From the NCBI RefSeq assembly GCF_000482785.1, contig NZ_AXWS01000013.1, positions 229,708 through 293,707 on the forward strand: DNA of 64,000 nt. Reading direction: 5' to 3'. The position numbers and the translations under genes are program-made. How positions within the stretch are numbered: position 1 is the stretch's first letter; each line of letters opens with the position of its first letter. The stretch comes from Derxia gummosa DSM 723. Its GTDB lineage: Bacteria > Pseudomonadota > Gammaproteobacteria > Burkholderiales > Burkholderiaceae_E. Of the stretch, positions 44,501-52,446 are shown piece after piece. The notes below the pieces were generated by a model. It saw only the letters and a program-made list of their open reading frames with translations. It was not told the DNA's origin and searched no databases.

Positions 44501-45631
44501 GTCGATGAGCGCAGCCACCGGCGCGAAGCGCTCGGGCAACGCCTCCAGCTTCGCGATCAGCCCGTCGATCTCGGCCGACAGCTCGGCCAGCGCCTCGCGG
44601 AAGCCCGCGAGCGCGATCTCCACGCCCTCGGCCGCGCCGTCGAGCGCGCCCTTCACCGTGTCGATCATGGCCTGGAGGTTGGCGATCTGCCCCTCGATCG
44701 CCGTGACCACCGAATCGATCGCCGCGCCCACCGCCTCGACCTCGGCCGCGATGCCCTCGATGACCGCGCGCGCCTGTTCCAGCGGCACGCCGAGCGCCGC
44801 CGCCGCCTCGTCGATGCGCCCGTGCAGCGCGCCCAGCCCTTCGCGGATCGCCTCGATCTCGGCCACCAGCGCAGCGACCACCGCCGCGAGCCGAGCGCGC
44901 AGGCTCTCGATCGCGCCGAGCACCGCCTGCGTCAGCGCATCGGCCGCCGCGAGCGCCGCGCCCGACAGCTTGCCGAACTGCTCGCCGATGCCCGCGATCT
45001 CGCCCGCCACGAAGGCCTGGCCGCCGAGCACCGCCGTGCGCAGCAGACTGATCTCGCCATGCATGCGCGCGCCGGCCGAGTCGATGAGCGCGACCGCCTG
45101 CGGGCCGCTGCGCACGGCGGCGATCTCGTCTGCGAAGGCTTGCAGGCACTGCGGCAGCCGGCCCGCGTCGGCGACGAGTTCACCGGCCCGCGCGCGCGCC
45201 GCGTCGAGCCGGCCGACGAAGGCGCCGAGGTCGGGCAAGCCCGCCGATGCCACCTGCGCCGGCAGGCCGCGCGCGAGGTCGAGCAGGCCGGTCACGTCGG
45301 CGCGCACCGCGCCGAGGTCGGCCAGCACCGGCGTGAGGCGGTCGCCGACCTTCGCCGCCGAGCCGGCCACGGCCGTGAGGTCGGCCTGCATGCCCGCGAG
45401 CGCCGAGCCGAGCGGCGCGAGGCTCGCGCGCGGATCGAGCAGGCCGGGCAGCGTCGCGAGACGCGGCGGTATCGCGCCGAGCTGGCGCGCCGTGTCGGCG
45501 ATCGCGGTCTGGCCGTCGGCGAGGCCGGTCTGGAGCTGGCCCACGAGCGTCGTGCCGGCGGTGCGCACCGCCGCGGCGACGCGCGCGGCGCCGGTCGTGA
45601 GCGCGTCCTGGGCGCGGGTGACGAACTTCAT
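41531..45631 (-). CDS. giant Ala-rich helical/disordered protein beside the T6SS
   Basis: 1366 aa. The start MKFVTRAQDALTTGAARVAA at 45631 is the first ATG of the frame. Residues about 1-700 are continuous amphipathic helix resembling apolipoprotein or tape-measure repeats (EALPERFAPVAALIDEAQAQ). Within this, about 425-520 is more hydrophobic (CTRYMMRVPPLIAARALFMG; LLNQALAVAVGLRGMLDQAI). Residues about 715-1020 are an Ala/Asp/Glu coiled-coil-like region. Residues about 1020-1366 are a low-complexity, probably disordered Ala/Asp/Gly/Pro tail. The plus-strand ORF over the same DNA is an Arg/Gly/His-rich shadow. No enzymatic motif and no family recognised. Convergent with the T6SS operon; a 214-aa gene lies just upstream on the same strand. 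Confidence 0.75.
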   Translation of the reverse strand: MKFVTRAQDALTTGAARVAAAVRTAGTTLVGQLQTGLADGQTAIADTARQLGAIPPRLATLPGLLDPRASLAPLGSALAGMQADLTAVAGSAAKVGDRLTPVLADLGAVRADVTGLLDLARGLPAQVASAGLPDLGAFVGRLDAARARAGELVADAGRLPQCLQAFADEIAAVRSGPQAVALIDSAGARMHGEISLLRTAVLGGQAFVAGEIAGIGEQFGKLSGAALAAADALTQAVLGAIESLRARLAAVVAALVAEIEAIREGLGALHGRIDEAAAALGVPLEQARAVIEGIAAEVEAVGAAIDSVVTAIEGQIANLQAMIDTVKGALDGAAEGVEIALAGFREALAELSAEIDGLIAKLEALPERFAPVAALIDEAQAQIADIQATIAAFVAEADATLAQASVEIDQADARCNDAIAICTRYMMRVPPLIAARALFMGVKAMLPTVRKAIATARATVQRAGATASGLLNQALAVAVGLRGMLDQAIAQVKGVIAQLVGLLAQLKGALATAMAKLEQVSAMLREQIAGIAAKLDGVVEQVRAKVTEAIAAMDARPAVARAAEAVRGLEPKFVAPVQGAIDDGSARTHGLLDSVLAQFDKPVAAAGDALAWVDGQIGAVAAVVPTPRDELAALLARVQAELDGVLAQAQDALASACDQALAAVQAGDDAVDEMLAKLREKLGLPAAEAAGEGESATDAPDEVSEDAATNDPNARRPESEDADPSALIAPVADHAQAADAARARADAADLSAPAAALDGWSPEAAPLAAACDSADAAAAAQAASTATLAAAQQSARAEAEAHAVALPGESELTDRADADLVAARADARTSAEQAQAAADAASADLAEAGAPWRPLPDEADAAMHQAEAGANETRDSLRADLAGIADAAAAVAAASAAADAALAADCDARHAEVCTLRDRAQAEVDAASAEIESVRAQTEVARGDLAKAEAIVDAEVVKAGGESLLEKRAEEERKAAEQAAAREQARAGAAAGGKGGASAAGVSADAAANRADGPAGAATQGSASTGASPADGRGGADGQGKAAEAGAATAATESAGDRHGGAAAQDQDRSPAAGANAEPAGTSAKADATSADGSPAPTAEAPGTRVAADSAGSADPSRTATAPDAKDTEQHAAADRTGTGLAHEDGDSENQRQARDGDQAAPAIAGHAASKDREIPQADTPDAVSGKSPATDGRKPARATGLPGKRDLPGSPVPTADHDADDEDQSSLADLARAATPAGKARKPRLPDGLPSDAADDAGANASAVISGAAAAATDAVPADADAAADPAAAAMVAASAATASAAKADPAALAAAAGEAATTAKTAEATPSGDDASPAHAGKPPASPLDALQSLATEAAATADPAPKP

Positions 45632-45686
45632 CGCGGGCGGCGCGGCACGGCGGGCCGGCGCGTGACGGCGGAGCGGCGCGCGGCGT

Positions 45687-46331
45687 TCACAGCTCGTCGA
45701 GCTGGCTGCGCAGCTCGGCCGACGCCGCGCTCATGCTGTCCTTCACGGGCGGCAGCTTGTCGGGCGTGGGCGCGAGCGAGGCCGACGCGCCCGCCACGCT
45801 GCCGAGCGAAGCCTGGATGTTGTCGATCGACTGCTTGATCTCGGGCAGCACGTCCACGCCCTCGATGCGCACGTCCTCCAGCGCCGGCAGCAGCGGCGGC
45901 AGCTTGGGCAGCGACGGCACCTTCATCATCGACATCAGCCCACCGCCCGACTTCGAGCCGCCCCCCGCGCCCGCGAGCGCCGCCGACGGGCTCGCATTGG
46001 TGACGACCGACTTGAGCCGCGCGAGCGGCAGGCCGCGCGCGTCGGCATCGACGAGTTGCAGCCGGCCATGGGCAAGCAGCCGTGCAAGCGAATGCAGCAC
46101 TGCGTCGTCATCGGTCGGTACCGGCCCGGCCCCACCGGCCGAACGCAGCGCGCCGCGCAGGCCCGCGAGCGCCGACGCATCGGCGCGCCAGCCGCGCAGG
46201 AAGGCAAGCGCATCGGCCGGACTGGCGAAGCGGCATTCGCCGGCAAGCGCCGGCATGCCCGGCAGCGCGGCGGGCAGGAGCAGGAAGCGCGCGCCATGGC
46301 GGCGCAGCGTGGCGAGGGGCGAGGCGTGCAT
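45687..46331 (-). CDS. hypothetical companion of the giant helical protein
   Basis: 214 aa from the ATG at 46331; the frame is open to 46580, but the extension is Arg/Pro-rich and unlike coding. Residues 1-35 include a hydrophobic stretch (ARFLLLPAALPGMPALAG), possibly a signal. Then ADALAFLRGWRADASALAGL and a segment DDAVLHSLARLLAHGRLQLV that resembles a short helical module seen in toxin-associated hypotheticals (weak recollection). The C-terminal half is Ser/Gly/Pro-rich, with KVPSLPKLPPLLPALEDVRI and a final helix. It lies 55 bp upstream of the 1366-aa gene, likely one transcript. Function unknown. Confidence 0.55.
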   Translation of the reverse strand: MHASPLATLRRHGARFLLLPAALPGMPALAGECRFASPADALAFLRGWRADASALAGLRGALRSAGGAGPVPTDDDAVLHSLARLLAHGRLQLVDADARGLPLARLKSVVTNASPSAALAGAGGGSKSGGGLMSMMKVPSLPKLPPLLPALEDVRIEGVDVLPEIKQSIDNIQASLGSVAGASASLAPTPDKLPPVKDSMSAASAELRSQLDEL

Positions 46332-46470
46332 CGCGCGGTCCGGAGGCGGAATGGGCGATGCGCAGGCTATCGGCCGCGCGCGCCGGCCGATCGCGCGAAA
46401 AGCCGGCTGACCGGCCGGACCGGCCGGCCCTCGGCCGCAGCCACGCGGGGGACCGCGCGGCTTCGGGCGC

Positions 46471-46917
46471 TCAGCCCGGGATTTCGGGCTCGACCAGTTG
46501 CGCCAACTGCCCCAGCGATTCCTGCCAGCCGAGGTAGCACATTTCCAGCGGAATCGCGTCCGGAATGCCGCTCTGGGCAATGCTCAATTCGGTTCCGCAA
46601 ATCACCGGCGTGAGGAGAACGCTCACCTCAAGCTGGCCCGGCAGATTCAGATCATCGAAACGATCGGTATAGCGTAGGCGCTCGCCCGGAACGAGTTCGA
46701 GATATTCGCCGCCGAAGGAATGGCTGCCGCCATTCGAGAAATTGTGAAAAGACATCCGGAACGAGCCGCCGACGCGCGCATCCATTTCATGCACGGTGCA
46801 GGTGAATCCGTGCGGCGGAAGCCATTTGGCAAGCGCGCCCGGCTCGACAAAGGCGCGATAGATGCGCTCGGCCGGAGCGCGAAGCACGCGGTGAAGCCTG
46901 ACGGTACGGTCGGACAT
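46471..46917 (-). CDS. SRPBCC/AHSA1-family protein
   Basis: 148 aa, starting MSDRTVRLHRVLRAPAERIY at 46917. The pattern RVLRAPAERIYRAFVEPGAL, AKWLPPHGFTCTVHEMDARV and GGSFRMSFHNF is typical of Aha1-C/SRPBCC (START-like) small-ligand-binding proteins. The C-terminal LGWQESLGQLAQLVEP helix closes the cavity in this family. It heads a minus-strand set of small housekeeping-like genes (GFA, VOC, TfoX-C). Base composition is clearly less GC-rich than the T6SS block. Ligand unknown. Confidence 0.85.
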   Translation of the reverse strand: MSDRTVRLHRVLRAPAERIYRAFVEPGALAKWLPPHGFTCTVHEMDARVGGSFRMSFHNFSNGGSHSFGGEYLELVPGERLRYTDRFDDLNLPGQLEVSVLLTPVICGTELSIAQSGIPDAIPLEMCYLGWQESLGQLAQLVEPEIPG

Positions 46918-47000
46918 GACGGTCTCCTTGCTGATGATGGGCAGCGGCGCCGAATGGAATTGCTGCCGCCCATTCAAAAATGGCGCTTCATGGCTTCGGC

Positions 47001-47411
47001 TCAGTCACCGGACGTCCGGTCCGCCGGATGATTCGCACCATCGGTCACCGGAACCTCGGGAATGAGCAACGGATCAACGTCATCCAGACAACCGAGATTG
47101 AATCCGTATTCCTCCGGATTCGACCGCCGTTGATGATGGGTGTGAATGCCGCAATTGCCGCAGAAATAATGCTTTGCGACATGGGTGTTGAATTGATACA
47201 CCCGGAGCTGATCCTCGCCTTGCAGCACCCGGATTGCTGAACGGTTGATCATGCCCATGATGAAGCCCTTGCGGCGGCAGATCGAGCAATTGCAGCGGCG
47301 GGCGCCTTCGATGCCGTTCGGCAAGTCGAGTTCCAGCACGACGCGGCCGCAATGGCAGGAAGCTCGGTGCGTGCGTTGGATGACGGTTTCGCCGATCTGT
47401 TTCAGCGGCAT
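47001..47411 (-). CDS. GFA-family (CENP-V/Mss4-like) zinc protein
   Basis: 136 aa, starting MPLKQIGETVIQRTHRASCH at 47411. Zinc ligands are laid out as in GFA proteins: CHCGRVVLELDLP, CNCSICRRKGFIM and YFCGNCGIHTHHQ. The C-terminus NLGCLDDVDPLLIPEVPV matches the family ending. Family name: glutathione-dependent formaldehyde-activating enzyme-like, although many members have no shown activity. Expressed possibly with the neighbouring SRPBCC and VOC genes. Confidence 0.9.
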   Translation of the reverse strand: MPLKQIGETVIQRTHRASCHCGRVVLELDLPNGIEGARRCNCSICRRKGFIMGMINRSAIRVLQGEDQLRVYQFNTHVAKHYFCGNCGIHTHHQRRSNPEEYGFNLGCLDDVDPLLIPEVPVTDGANHPADRTSGD

Positions 47412-47480
47412 GATTTCTCCCTGTCCGACGGCGATGCGCTGCGCAGGAACCGCCTTTCGCACGACACCGAATTGCACAAT

Positions 47481-47876
47481 TCACGGTTCATACGGCCCCG
47501 CCACCAGCCGCTGCGATATCCACCAGATATTGCCGTGCGAATCCCGCGCGCCGCCCTGACGATCGCCATAGGGCATGTCGGCCACCGGCATTTCCTCGAT
47601 GGCGCCGTGCGCAAGCGCCCGCCCCATTGCCGCATCCGCATCGTCCACATACAGATAGAAGGCCGAGCACATCGGCGGATAGCGACCGGTCGCCTCGCTG
47701 ACCATCACTGTCGAATCGCCGATGCGAACCTGCACATTCGCGATTCCGCCGTCCGGGCGCATCGTGCGGCAGGTTTCGGCTCCGCCGAGGCCTTGCACGA
47801 GAAAGCCGACAAAGGCCTCGGCATTCCGGACGAAGAAATACGGTGCGATGGTGTTGAAGCCGGGCGGGATGTGCAT
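47481..47876 (-). CDS. VOC-family (PhnB/YdeE-like) protein
   Basis: 131 aa. The start at 47876 (MHIPPGFNTIAPYFFVRNAE) is preceded by GGAGG and preferred over the ATG 7 codons upstream. FVGFLVQGLGGAETCRTMRP, VQVRIGDSTVMVSEATG, FYLYVDDADAAMGRALAHGA and YGDRQGGARDSHGNIWWISQ form the PhnB-like vicinal oxygen chelate fold. The final D-x-x-GN-x-W-x-I block is diagnostic. Ligand or activity unknown. Confidence 0.88.
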   Translation of the reverse strand: MHIPPGFNTIAPYFFVRNAEAFVGFLVQGLGGAETCRTMRPDGGIANVQVRIGDSTVMVSEATGRYPPMCSAFYLYVDDADAAMGRALAHGAIEEMPVADMPYGDRQGGARDSHGNIWWISQRLVAGPYEP

Positions 47877-47945
47877 GGCGGTCCTCCGAGATGGCAATCC
47901 GATACACGAACGCGGGGGCAGACCGATGAACGTCGAGCCTGACGG

Positions 47946-48278
47946 TCAGCGCCGGCTGTACTCGTCAAGCGCGAGCAACAGACTCGTCCGGTGCTCGCGC
48001 GCAACCGTCTGCCAGGGCTGATCGGAAATTGCCCCCTCCAGCGCCCAAAGCAAATTGAGGCTCGCGTTCATTCCCGCTCGCTTGACGCGCACATAGCTTG
48101 CGACGGAACCAAGGGCGCGGATTTCTGAAACGGATGTGATGCCGGCGGCGATCAACCAGGCTGCCGACTTCGGGCCGAGATTGGCGAGCTGGCTCAATTC
48201 CCGGAGGGCTGATTCATTCGCCGCAGAAGATTGCAACGGAGAGTCACCGTCTTTCATGTTGTCACCGCTCGGGCTCAT
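47946..48278 (-). CDS. TfoX C-terminal domain protein
   Basis: 110 aa from the ATG at 48278, which has GGAG 8-9 bp upstream. LSQLANLGPKSAAWLIAAGI, TSVSEIRALGSVASYVRVKR and LLWALEGAISDQPWQTV make a complete TfoX_C (helix-hairpin-helix-like) domain. The N-terminal TfoX domain of competence regulators is absent. Stand-alone TfoX_C proteins are common and mostly uncharacterised. Its stop is 69 bp upstream of the VOC gene. Confidence 0.85.
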   Translation of the reverse strand: MSPSGDNMKDGDSPLQSSAANESALRELSQLANLGPKSAAWLIAAGITSVSEIRALGSVASYVRVKRAGMNASLNLLWALEGAISDQPWQTVAREHRTSLLLALDEYSRR

Positions 48279-48358
48279 GAGTCGGCTCCATTCCGACCAG
48301 CAGGGTTCAATTTCAGCGATCCGGCATGCAGGCGCATTTGGACGATTCGCTTCAAAAC

Positions 48359-48889
<531 letters not shown>

Positions 48890-49657
48890 TGCACGCGCCG
48901 CCTCGGCCAGCCCACAGCCCGGAGCATTGCCGACATGAAAAGTGGCCAGGCCGAGTGCTTGTGCTGGCTGTATGTCGTGTTCGTGGCTATCGCCAATCAT
49001 CATGCAATCGGACGCAGGTAAACCAAGTACTTGCAGGGCATACCTGAAGATCTGGGGGTTTGGCTTGGGAGCGCCAGCGACTTCTGGTGTGACGAGTCCA
49101 ATGAAATGACTGCCGATACTGAGTAGCGCGACCTTCCGTGCCGCTTGTTTGGCTTCGGAGTTCGTAACAATCACCTTGGGAAGCCTCGCCGTTGCCGCGA
49201 GGAACTCCGTAGCTCCGGCCACTAGCGTCCAGCTTCTTTCGTAGTGGTACAGGTATTCATCGAAGAGCTGATCTGCCTGAGCTTCAGTGAACTTCTGATC
49301 AAAAAGCTCTGCCAGCCGATTTCGCCGTTGGCCCTGCAAAGTGGTTTCGCCGGATCGGAATCGACGCCAATGCTTATCGGTGATTGACAGCCAACGCAAA
49401 GAGAGATTCGAGGCGTCGCGCTCCGGTGCCCGAGATTGCCAAAGAGCGGCAATCGCTTTCTCGGTTGCAAGCCGATCATCGGCAAGCGTGTCATCCAGAT
49501 CTATGAGAATTCCGCGAATCATTCGTCGCGCAGCTTAGTGAAGAAAGGGACTTTCCCGTCCCGAAGCTGCGGCGCAGAAGCCGCTGAACGGCACTGACGT
49601 GCCACGAGGAGTTTCTCACGACTCATCACGTTTATTTTCGAAGGTAGCGAAGTCCAT

Positions 49658-50664
49658 ATGCGAGTTGGTATCGATCTTGCGCTGCAAGTTTTAGCACTCC
49701 ATGCCGTCAATGAATCCTGCAAGGCGATTCTGGTGAGGCCGAAGGTCAGCAGGAAGGAACTGCTCGGCGCGATTGCAGCTCTCCCGCCGTGCGTGATCGG
49801 CATGGAAGCCTGCTCGGGCGCGCATTTCTGGGCACGACAGTTCGAGCGGTTCGGTCATACGGTCAGATTGATGGCGCCGAGGCTGGTTGCGTCTTGTCGA
49901 ATGTCGGGCAAACGCCGAAAGAATGGCGCCGCCGATGCGGCAGCCATTTGCGAGGCGGTCAGTCGGCCGAACATGCGTTTCGTACCGATCAAATCCGAGC
50001 ATGCGCAGGCGGTGCTTTGTCTGCATCGGGTGTGCACACGATTGGTCGAGAAAAGAACCGCGACGATCAATCGTCTGCGCGGATTGCTCAGCGAATTCGG
50101 CGTGGTGCTGGCGCTCAAGGCACAAACCGTTCGCCGGGAAGCCGGGGCTGCGCTTGATGGCTTGCCGGGCTACGCGCAACGGGCCATCGGCGATCTGCTG
50201 TCGCATCTGCATTTCCTCGACGATCGCGTCGGTGAAGCGACGTACTGATCCGGGGGGCGGCCCGTGCCGATGCACGCAGCAAGCGCCTGATGGAAATGCC
50301 CGGCATTGGTCCGACGACAACCAGTGCGCTTCTCGCCAGCATTGGCAATGGTCATGATTTAAGGGCGGGGCGGCAATTCGCGGCCTGGCTGGGATTGACG
50401 CCGGGGCAATACAGTTCGGGTGGCAAAGCCCGGCTCGGAAGAATCACGAAGGCCGGTGATGCCTATTTGCGAACGCTGCTCATTCTGGGTGCCCGCGCCG
50501 TATTGGCGAGTGCGAAAGAAAAGACTGACCGAATCAGTCGTTGGGCCATGTCGATTGCTGAGCGACGCGGCTATTGGCGCGCGGTGGTGGCAATCGCGGC
50601 GAAAAACGCGCGCATGGCCTGGGCGATGCTGGCAAAAGGTGAATCCTTTGCACCAGTTGCCTGA
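49658..50664 (+). pseudogene. IS1111-type transposase, frameshifted
   Basis: Compared with the intact copy 2, the frame breaks near 50234: GTGAAGCGACG replaces GTGAATACGACG, a net 1-bp loss. Residues 1-190 are read from 49658 to 50248 and the C-terminal part from 50290 to 50664. It also carries KNGAADA where copy 2 has KNDAADA, altering an Asp of the DEDD-type domain. Both lesions should abolish activity. Confidence 0.92.
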
Positions 50665-51033
50665 CACGATTTCCACATCGGCCTCGATCCACATTTGATT
50701 GAGCAGTACTGGCTTGTTCGTTCGCGTGACTGCACGCGTTGATGTGCAAGGTTGGGCCTGCGCAGGGATGGCCTGTTTAATTCTGGGGGATGACGCAATT
50801 GCCAAGCCCGGCTAACGATCGAGGCCCCTGCGCGCGTCTTTCATCAGGGTCTGAAGTGATTCGATTGCGTCGCAAAGGCCGGTTGTAGTTTCGCAGTCTT
50901 TTCCTTACCGATTCGACGCTGCCAGTCTTTATTGAGCAATTGGCCGAATGCCGTGATTCAATGGCTGGCTTCTTGTGCGCCTGAAATCATTCAGGCAGGG
51001 CCGGCTTTTTCTTGACAGACGGGGAAGCCCTTG
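50665..51033 (+). ncRNA. right-end noncoding region of IS copy 1, possible bridge/seek RNA
   Basis: About 370 bp without an ORF, well conserved between the two copies. In IS1111-group elements the guide RNA for target choice is encoded in the right end, downstream of the transposase. A segment GGCTAACGATCGAGG (50810 onward) resembles the attC core RYYYAAC. The RNA boundaries cannot be set from sequence alone. Confidence 0.4.
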
Positions 51034-51109
51034 CAGTTTAGCTTGAGGGGTGCAGAAACAGGCGGCGAAGCCGGCTGTTGGAGCGTCCCGCTCGAAGCGT
51101 TTGTTAGGC
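51034..51109 (-). repeat. attC site 2, split by IS copy 1
   Basis: Right-hand remainder of an attC: arm CTTGAGGGGTGCAG pairs imperfectly with CGTCCCGCTCGAAGC, an inner hairpin CAGGCGG-CGAA-CCGGCTG is present, and the core GTTAGGC is at 51103-51109, 1 bp from the stop codon of the next cassette gene. The partner core beyond the IS is degenerate (GCTTAGT, about 49534-49540). Confidence 0.7.
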
Positions 51110-51110
51110 G

Positions 51111-51695
51111 TCACGGTATAATATTTCCGTAAGTCAATTCGAATTCTGCCTTCGTAAAACGATAGGGGGCACTGCCATTCAACCAGCGTTGCAAAGGCTC
51201 CCCCCGGGTACCCGTAGCACGCTCAGATTCGATCATTTCCAAGACCCCCTGCTGAAGCTGCTCACGTGAAGCAGGGCCTGGATACATATCAATTGCGACC
51301 AACCAAACACCAGCTTCCCCTGGATCTCTAACGATCAGCACGTCATTTTTCCAAATGAGTTGCCCCGCAACATTACGATGACCAGATTGTCGATAGGCAT
51401 CCATGAAGTCGTTTCTCTTTTTCTCGGCATCACTTTCAGAGTTCGCCCTTGCAATTATTAACCCCCATTCTTCTTGATCTAACAGATCTTTTTCGTCTTG
51501 AGACAGATGCGTTTCTTTAGAGTGAAAGTAAGGCGCAATTTTAGCGAAGAGTTCTTGGTAGGACTTTACGAATCCGCCAAGTGCCGGCAGGAGCACGAAG
51601 ACCAGTAATAATGGGATTGAGAGCCACGATCGCCTGCCTTTGGTAGCCCAATTCCAAAGAGCAACAAGCTTTTCCTCCCACGGTTTCATCTGCAT
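51111..51695 (-). CDS. cassette-encoded single-pass membrane protein, unknown
   Basis: 194 aa, start MQMKPWEEKLVALWNWATKG. One transmembrane helix at about residues 24-44 (WLSIPLLLVFVLLPALGGFV). A charged linker follows (HSKETHLSQDEKDLLDQEEW). The compact C-terminal domain contains GLIIARANSESDAEKKRNDF and WLVAIDMYPGPASREQLQQG; its second half resembles an SPOR-like or enzyme-regulatory fold only loosely. Low GC compared with the chromosome. The stop lies next to the attC core, and the start is 28 bp from attC site 3, so it fills one cassette. Function unknown; defence or stress functions are common for such cassettes. Confidence 0.7.
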   Translation of the reverse strand: MQMKPWEEKLVALWNWATKGRRSWLSIPLLLVFVLLPALGGFVKSYQELFAKIAPYFHSKETHLSQDEKDLLDQEEWGLIIARANSESDAEKKRNDFMDAYRQSGHRNVAGQLIWKNDVLIVRDPGEAGVWLVAIDMYPGPASREQLQQGVLEMIESERATGTRGEPLQRWLNGSAPYRFTKAEFELTYGNIIP

Positions 51696-51723
51696 TCCTC
51701 ACTCGTTGGCAAATTTGGAAGAC

Positions 51724-51781
51724 GCCCAACGTTTTAATTCACCGGCCGCCGGAGGCGGTCCGGTGGAATGATGGGTTGGGC
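51724..51781 (-). repeat. attC site 3
   Basis: 58-bp site with perfect cores GCCCAAC (51724-51730) and GTTGGGC (51775-51781). Arms ATTCACCGGCCGC and GCGGTCCGGTGGAAT pair with two bulged bases on one strand, the extrahelical-base feature that sets attC orientation. It separates the 194-aa and 202-aa cassette genes. Confidence 0.88.
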
Positions 51782-51802
51782 TTCGTATTATTCGCCCCAC
51801 CC

Positions 51803-52411
51803 TCAGATTGCGACCTGCACGCCTGGAATTTTCTGGAATGTCTCTGCCTGTGCGCGGGGAATCAATATGGCAGTCCGGAAAAACTCACAGTCCTCAACCG
51901 TGCAATTCATAAGAACAGTAATTCCGGAAACGAATGTGTTGTCTGGTATGATAAGAATGTGGCCTATTTCGTAGAAGCCGCTACGAACAAACGTGCCACC
52001 TATTAACGCGATTGCTCCTGGACCAACAAACTTGCAACGACGAAATTGCTTATGTTCATGCACTTGCCTTCCAGGCAAATGCAAGTCAGCCAGATGAATT
52101 ACAACGTCGGAGAAACTCGATAGAAGTGGGTTTATCTGCGAGGATTTCGCGGCAATAGCGGAGGCAACCGCTGCTTCGGCTGAGGCAAGCTGACTGGCTC
52201 GAACAAGATAGATAATAAGGGCTGTAATCAAAGCAGCGAGCAAGGCCACACCGAACCATGCTAGCCACCCGTAACTATTAAAAACCTCTAATCCCGACGC
52301 TAGCAAGCCTGCAGTGGTTCCGCCTGCCGCAACAATCAAAAATGTGACGATCTTCCAAGCAAACTCCGCAGTCCACACGGTTAGTTTTATGAAATCAATG
52401 ATTTTTTTCAT
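51803..52411 (-). CDS. cassette-encoded two-helix membrane protein with polar C-terminal domain
   Basis: 202 aa from the ATG at 52411; a TTG at 52435 in frame overlaps the boundary core. Two hydrophobic helices at about 20-43 (WKIVTFLIVAAGGTTAGLLA) and 47-70 (WLAWFGVALLAALITALIIY) are followed by a soluble domain. That domain has repeated C-x-F/F-x-x-C elements: FRRCKFVGPGAIALIGGTFV and MNCTVEDCEFFRTAILI. The layout, two helices plus a beta-rich domain with CxF-type steps, recurs in uncharacterised bacterial membrane proteins. It is the first cassette of array 1, adjacent to the attI-like boundary. Confidence 0.7.
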   Translation of the reverse strand: MKKIIDFIKLTVWTAEFAWKIVTFLIVAAGGTTAGLLASGLEVFNSYGWLAWFGVALLAALITALIIYLVRASQLASAEAAVASAIAAKSSQINPLLSSFSDVVIHLADLHLPGRQVHEHKQFRRCKFVGPGAIALIGGTFVRSGFYEIGHILIIPDNTFVSGITVLMNCTVEDCEFFRTAILIPRAQAETFQKIPGVQVAI

Positions 52412-52429
52412 TGGTAAAAGTCTCTCCAA

Positions 52430-52446
52430 GCCCAACTGGTTTTATC
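52430..52446 (-). other. attI-like array boundary, array 1
   Basis: Read on the minus strand: GATAAAACCAGTTGGGC. The AAAAC-N3-GTTRRRY arrangement resembles the end of class 1 attI (AAAACAAAGTTAGGC). No attC hairpin is visible on its right. The decayed block that starts here is the same one that starts at the end of array 2. No integrase gene adjoins. Confidence 0.45.

Larger units (their letters stand above)
49544..51033 (+). mobile_element. IS1111-type element (IS110 family), copy 1, inactivated
   Basis: About 1.49 kb nearly identical to 58529-60021. Boundaries are where the two copies stop matching. Imperfect inverted repeats lie at the ends: AAGGGACTTTCCCGTC on the left and AAGGGCTTCCCCGTC (complement) on the right, differing by one gap and one base. 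About 115 bp precede the transposase gene and about 370 bp of noncoding DNA follow it, the layout of the IS1111 group. It is inserted in an attC site (right half 51034-51109; degenerate core on the left) in the same relative place and orientation as copy 2. Confidence 0.88.

Noticed and set aside
41978-45838. 1286-codon plus-strand ORF opposite the giant protein gene
   Set aside because: Its product is an Arg/Gly/His/Leu-rich low-complexity string typical of the antisense of a GC-rich Ala/Asp/Glu-rich gene. The minus frame has a coherent heptad-like helical pattern and a sensible start.
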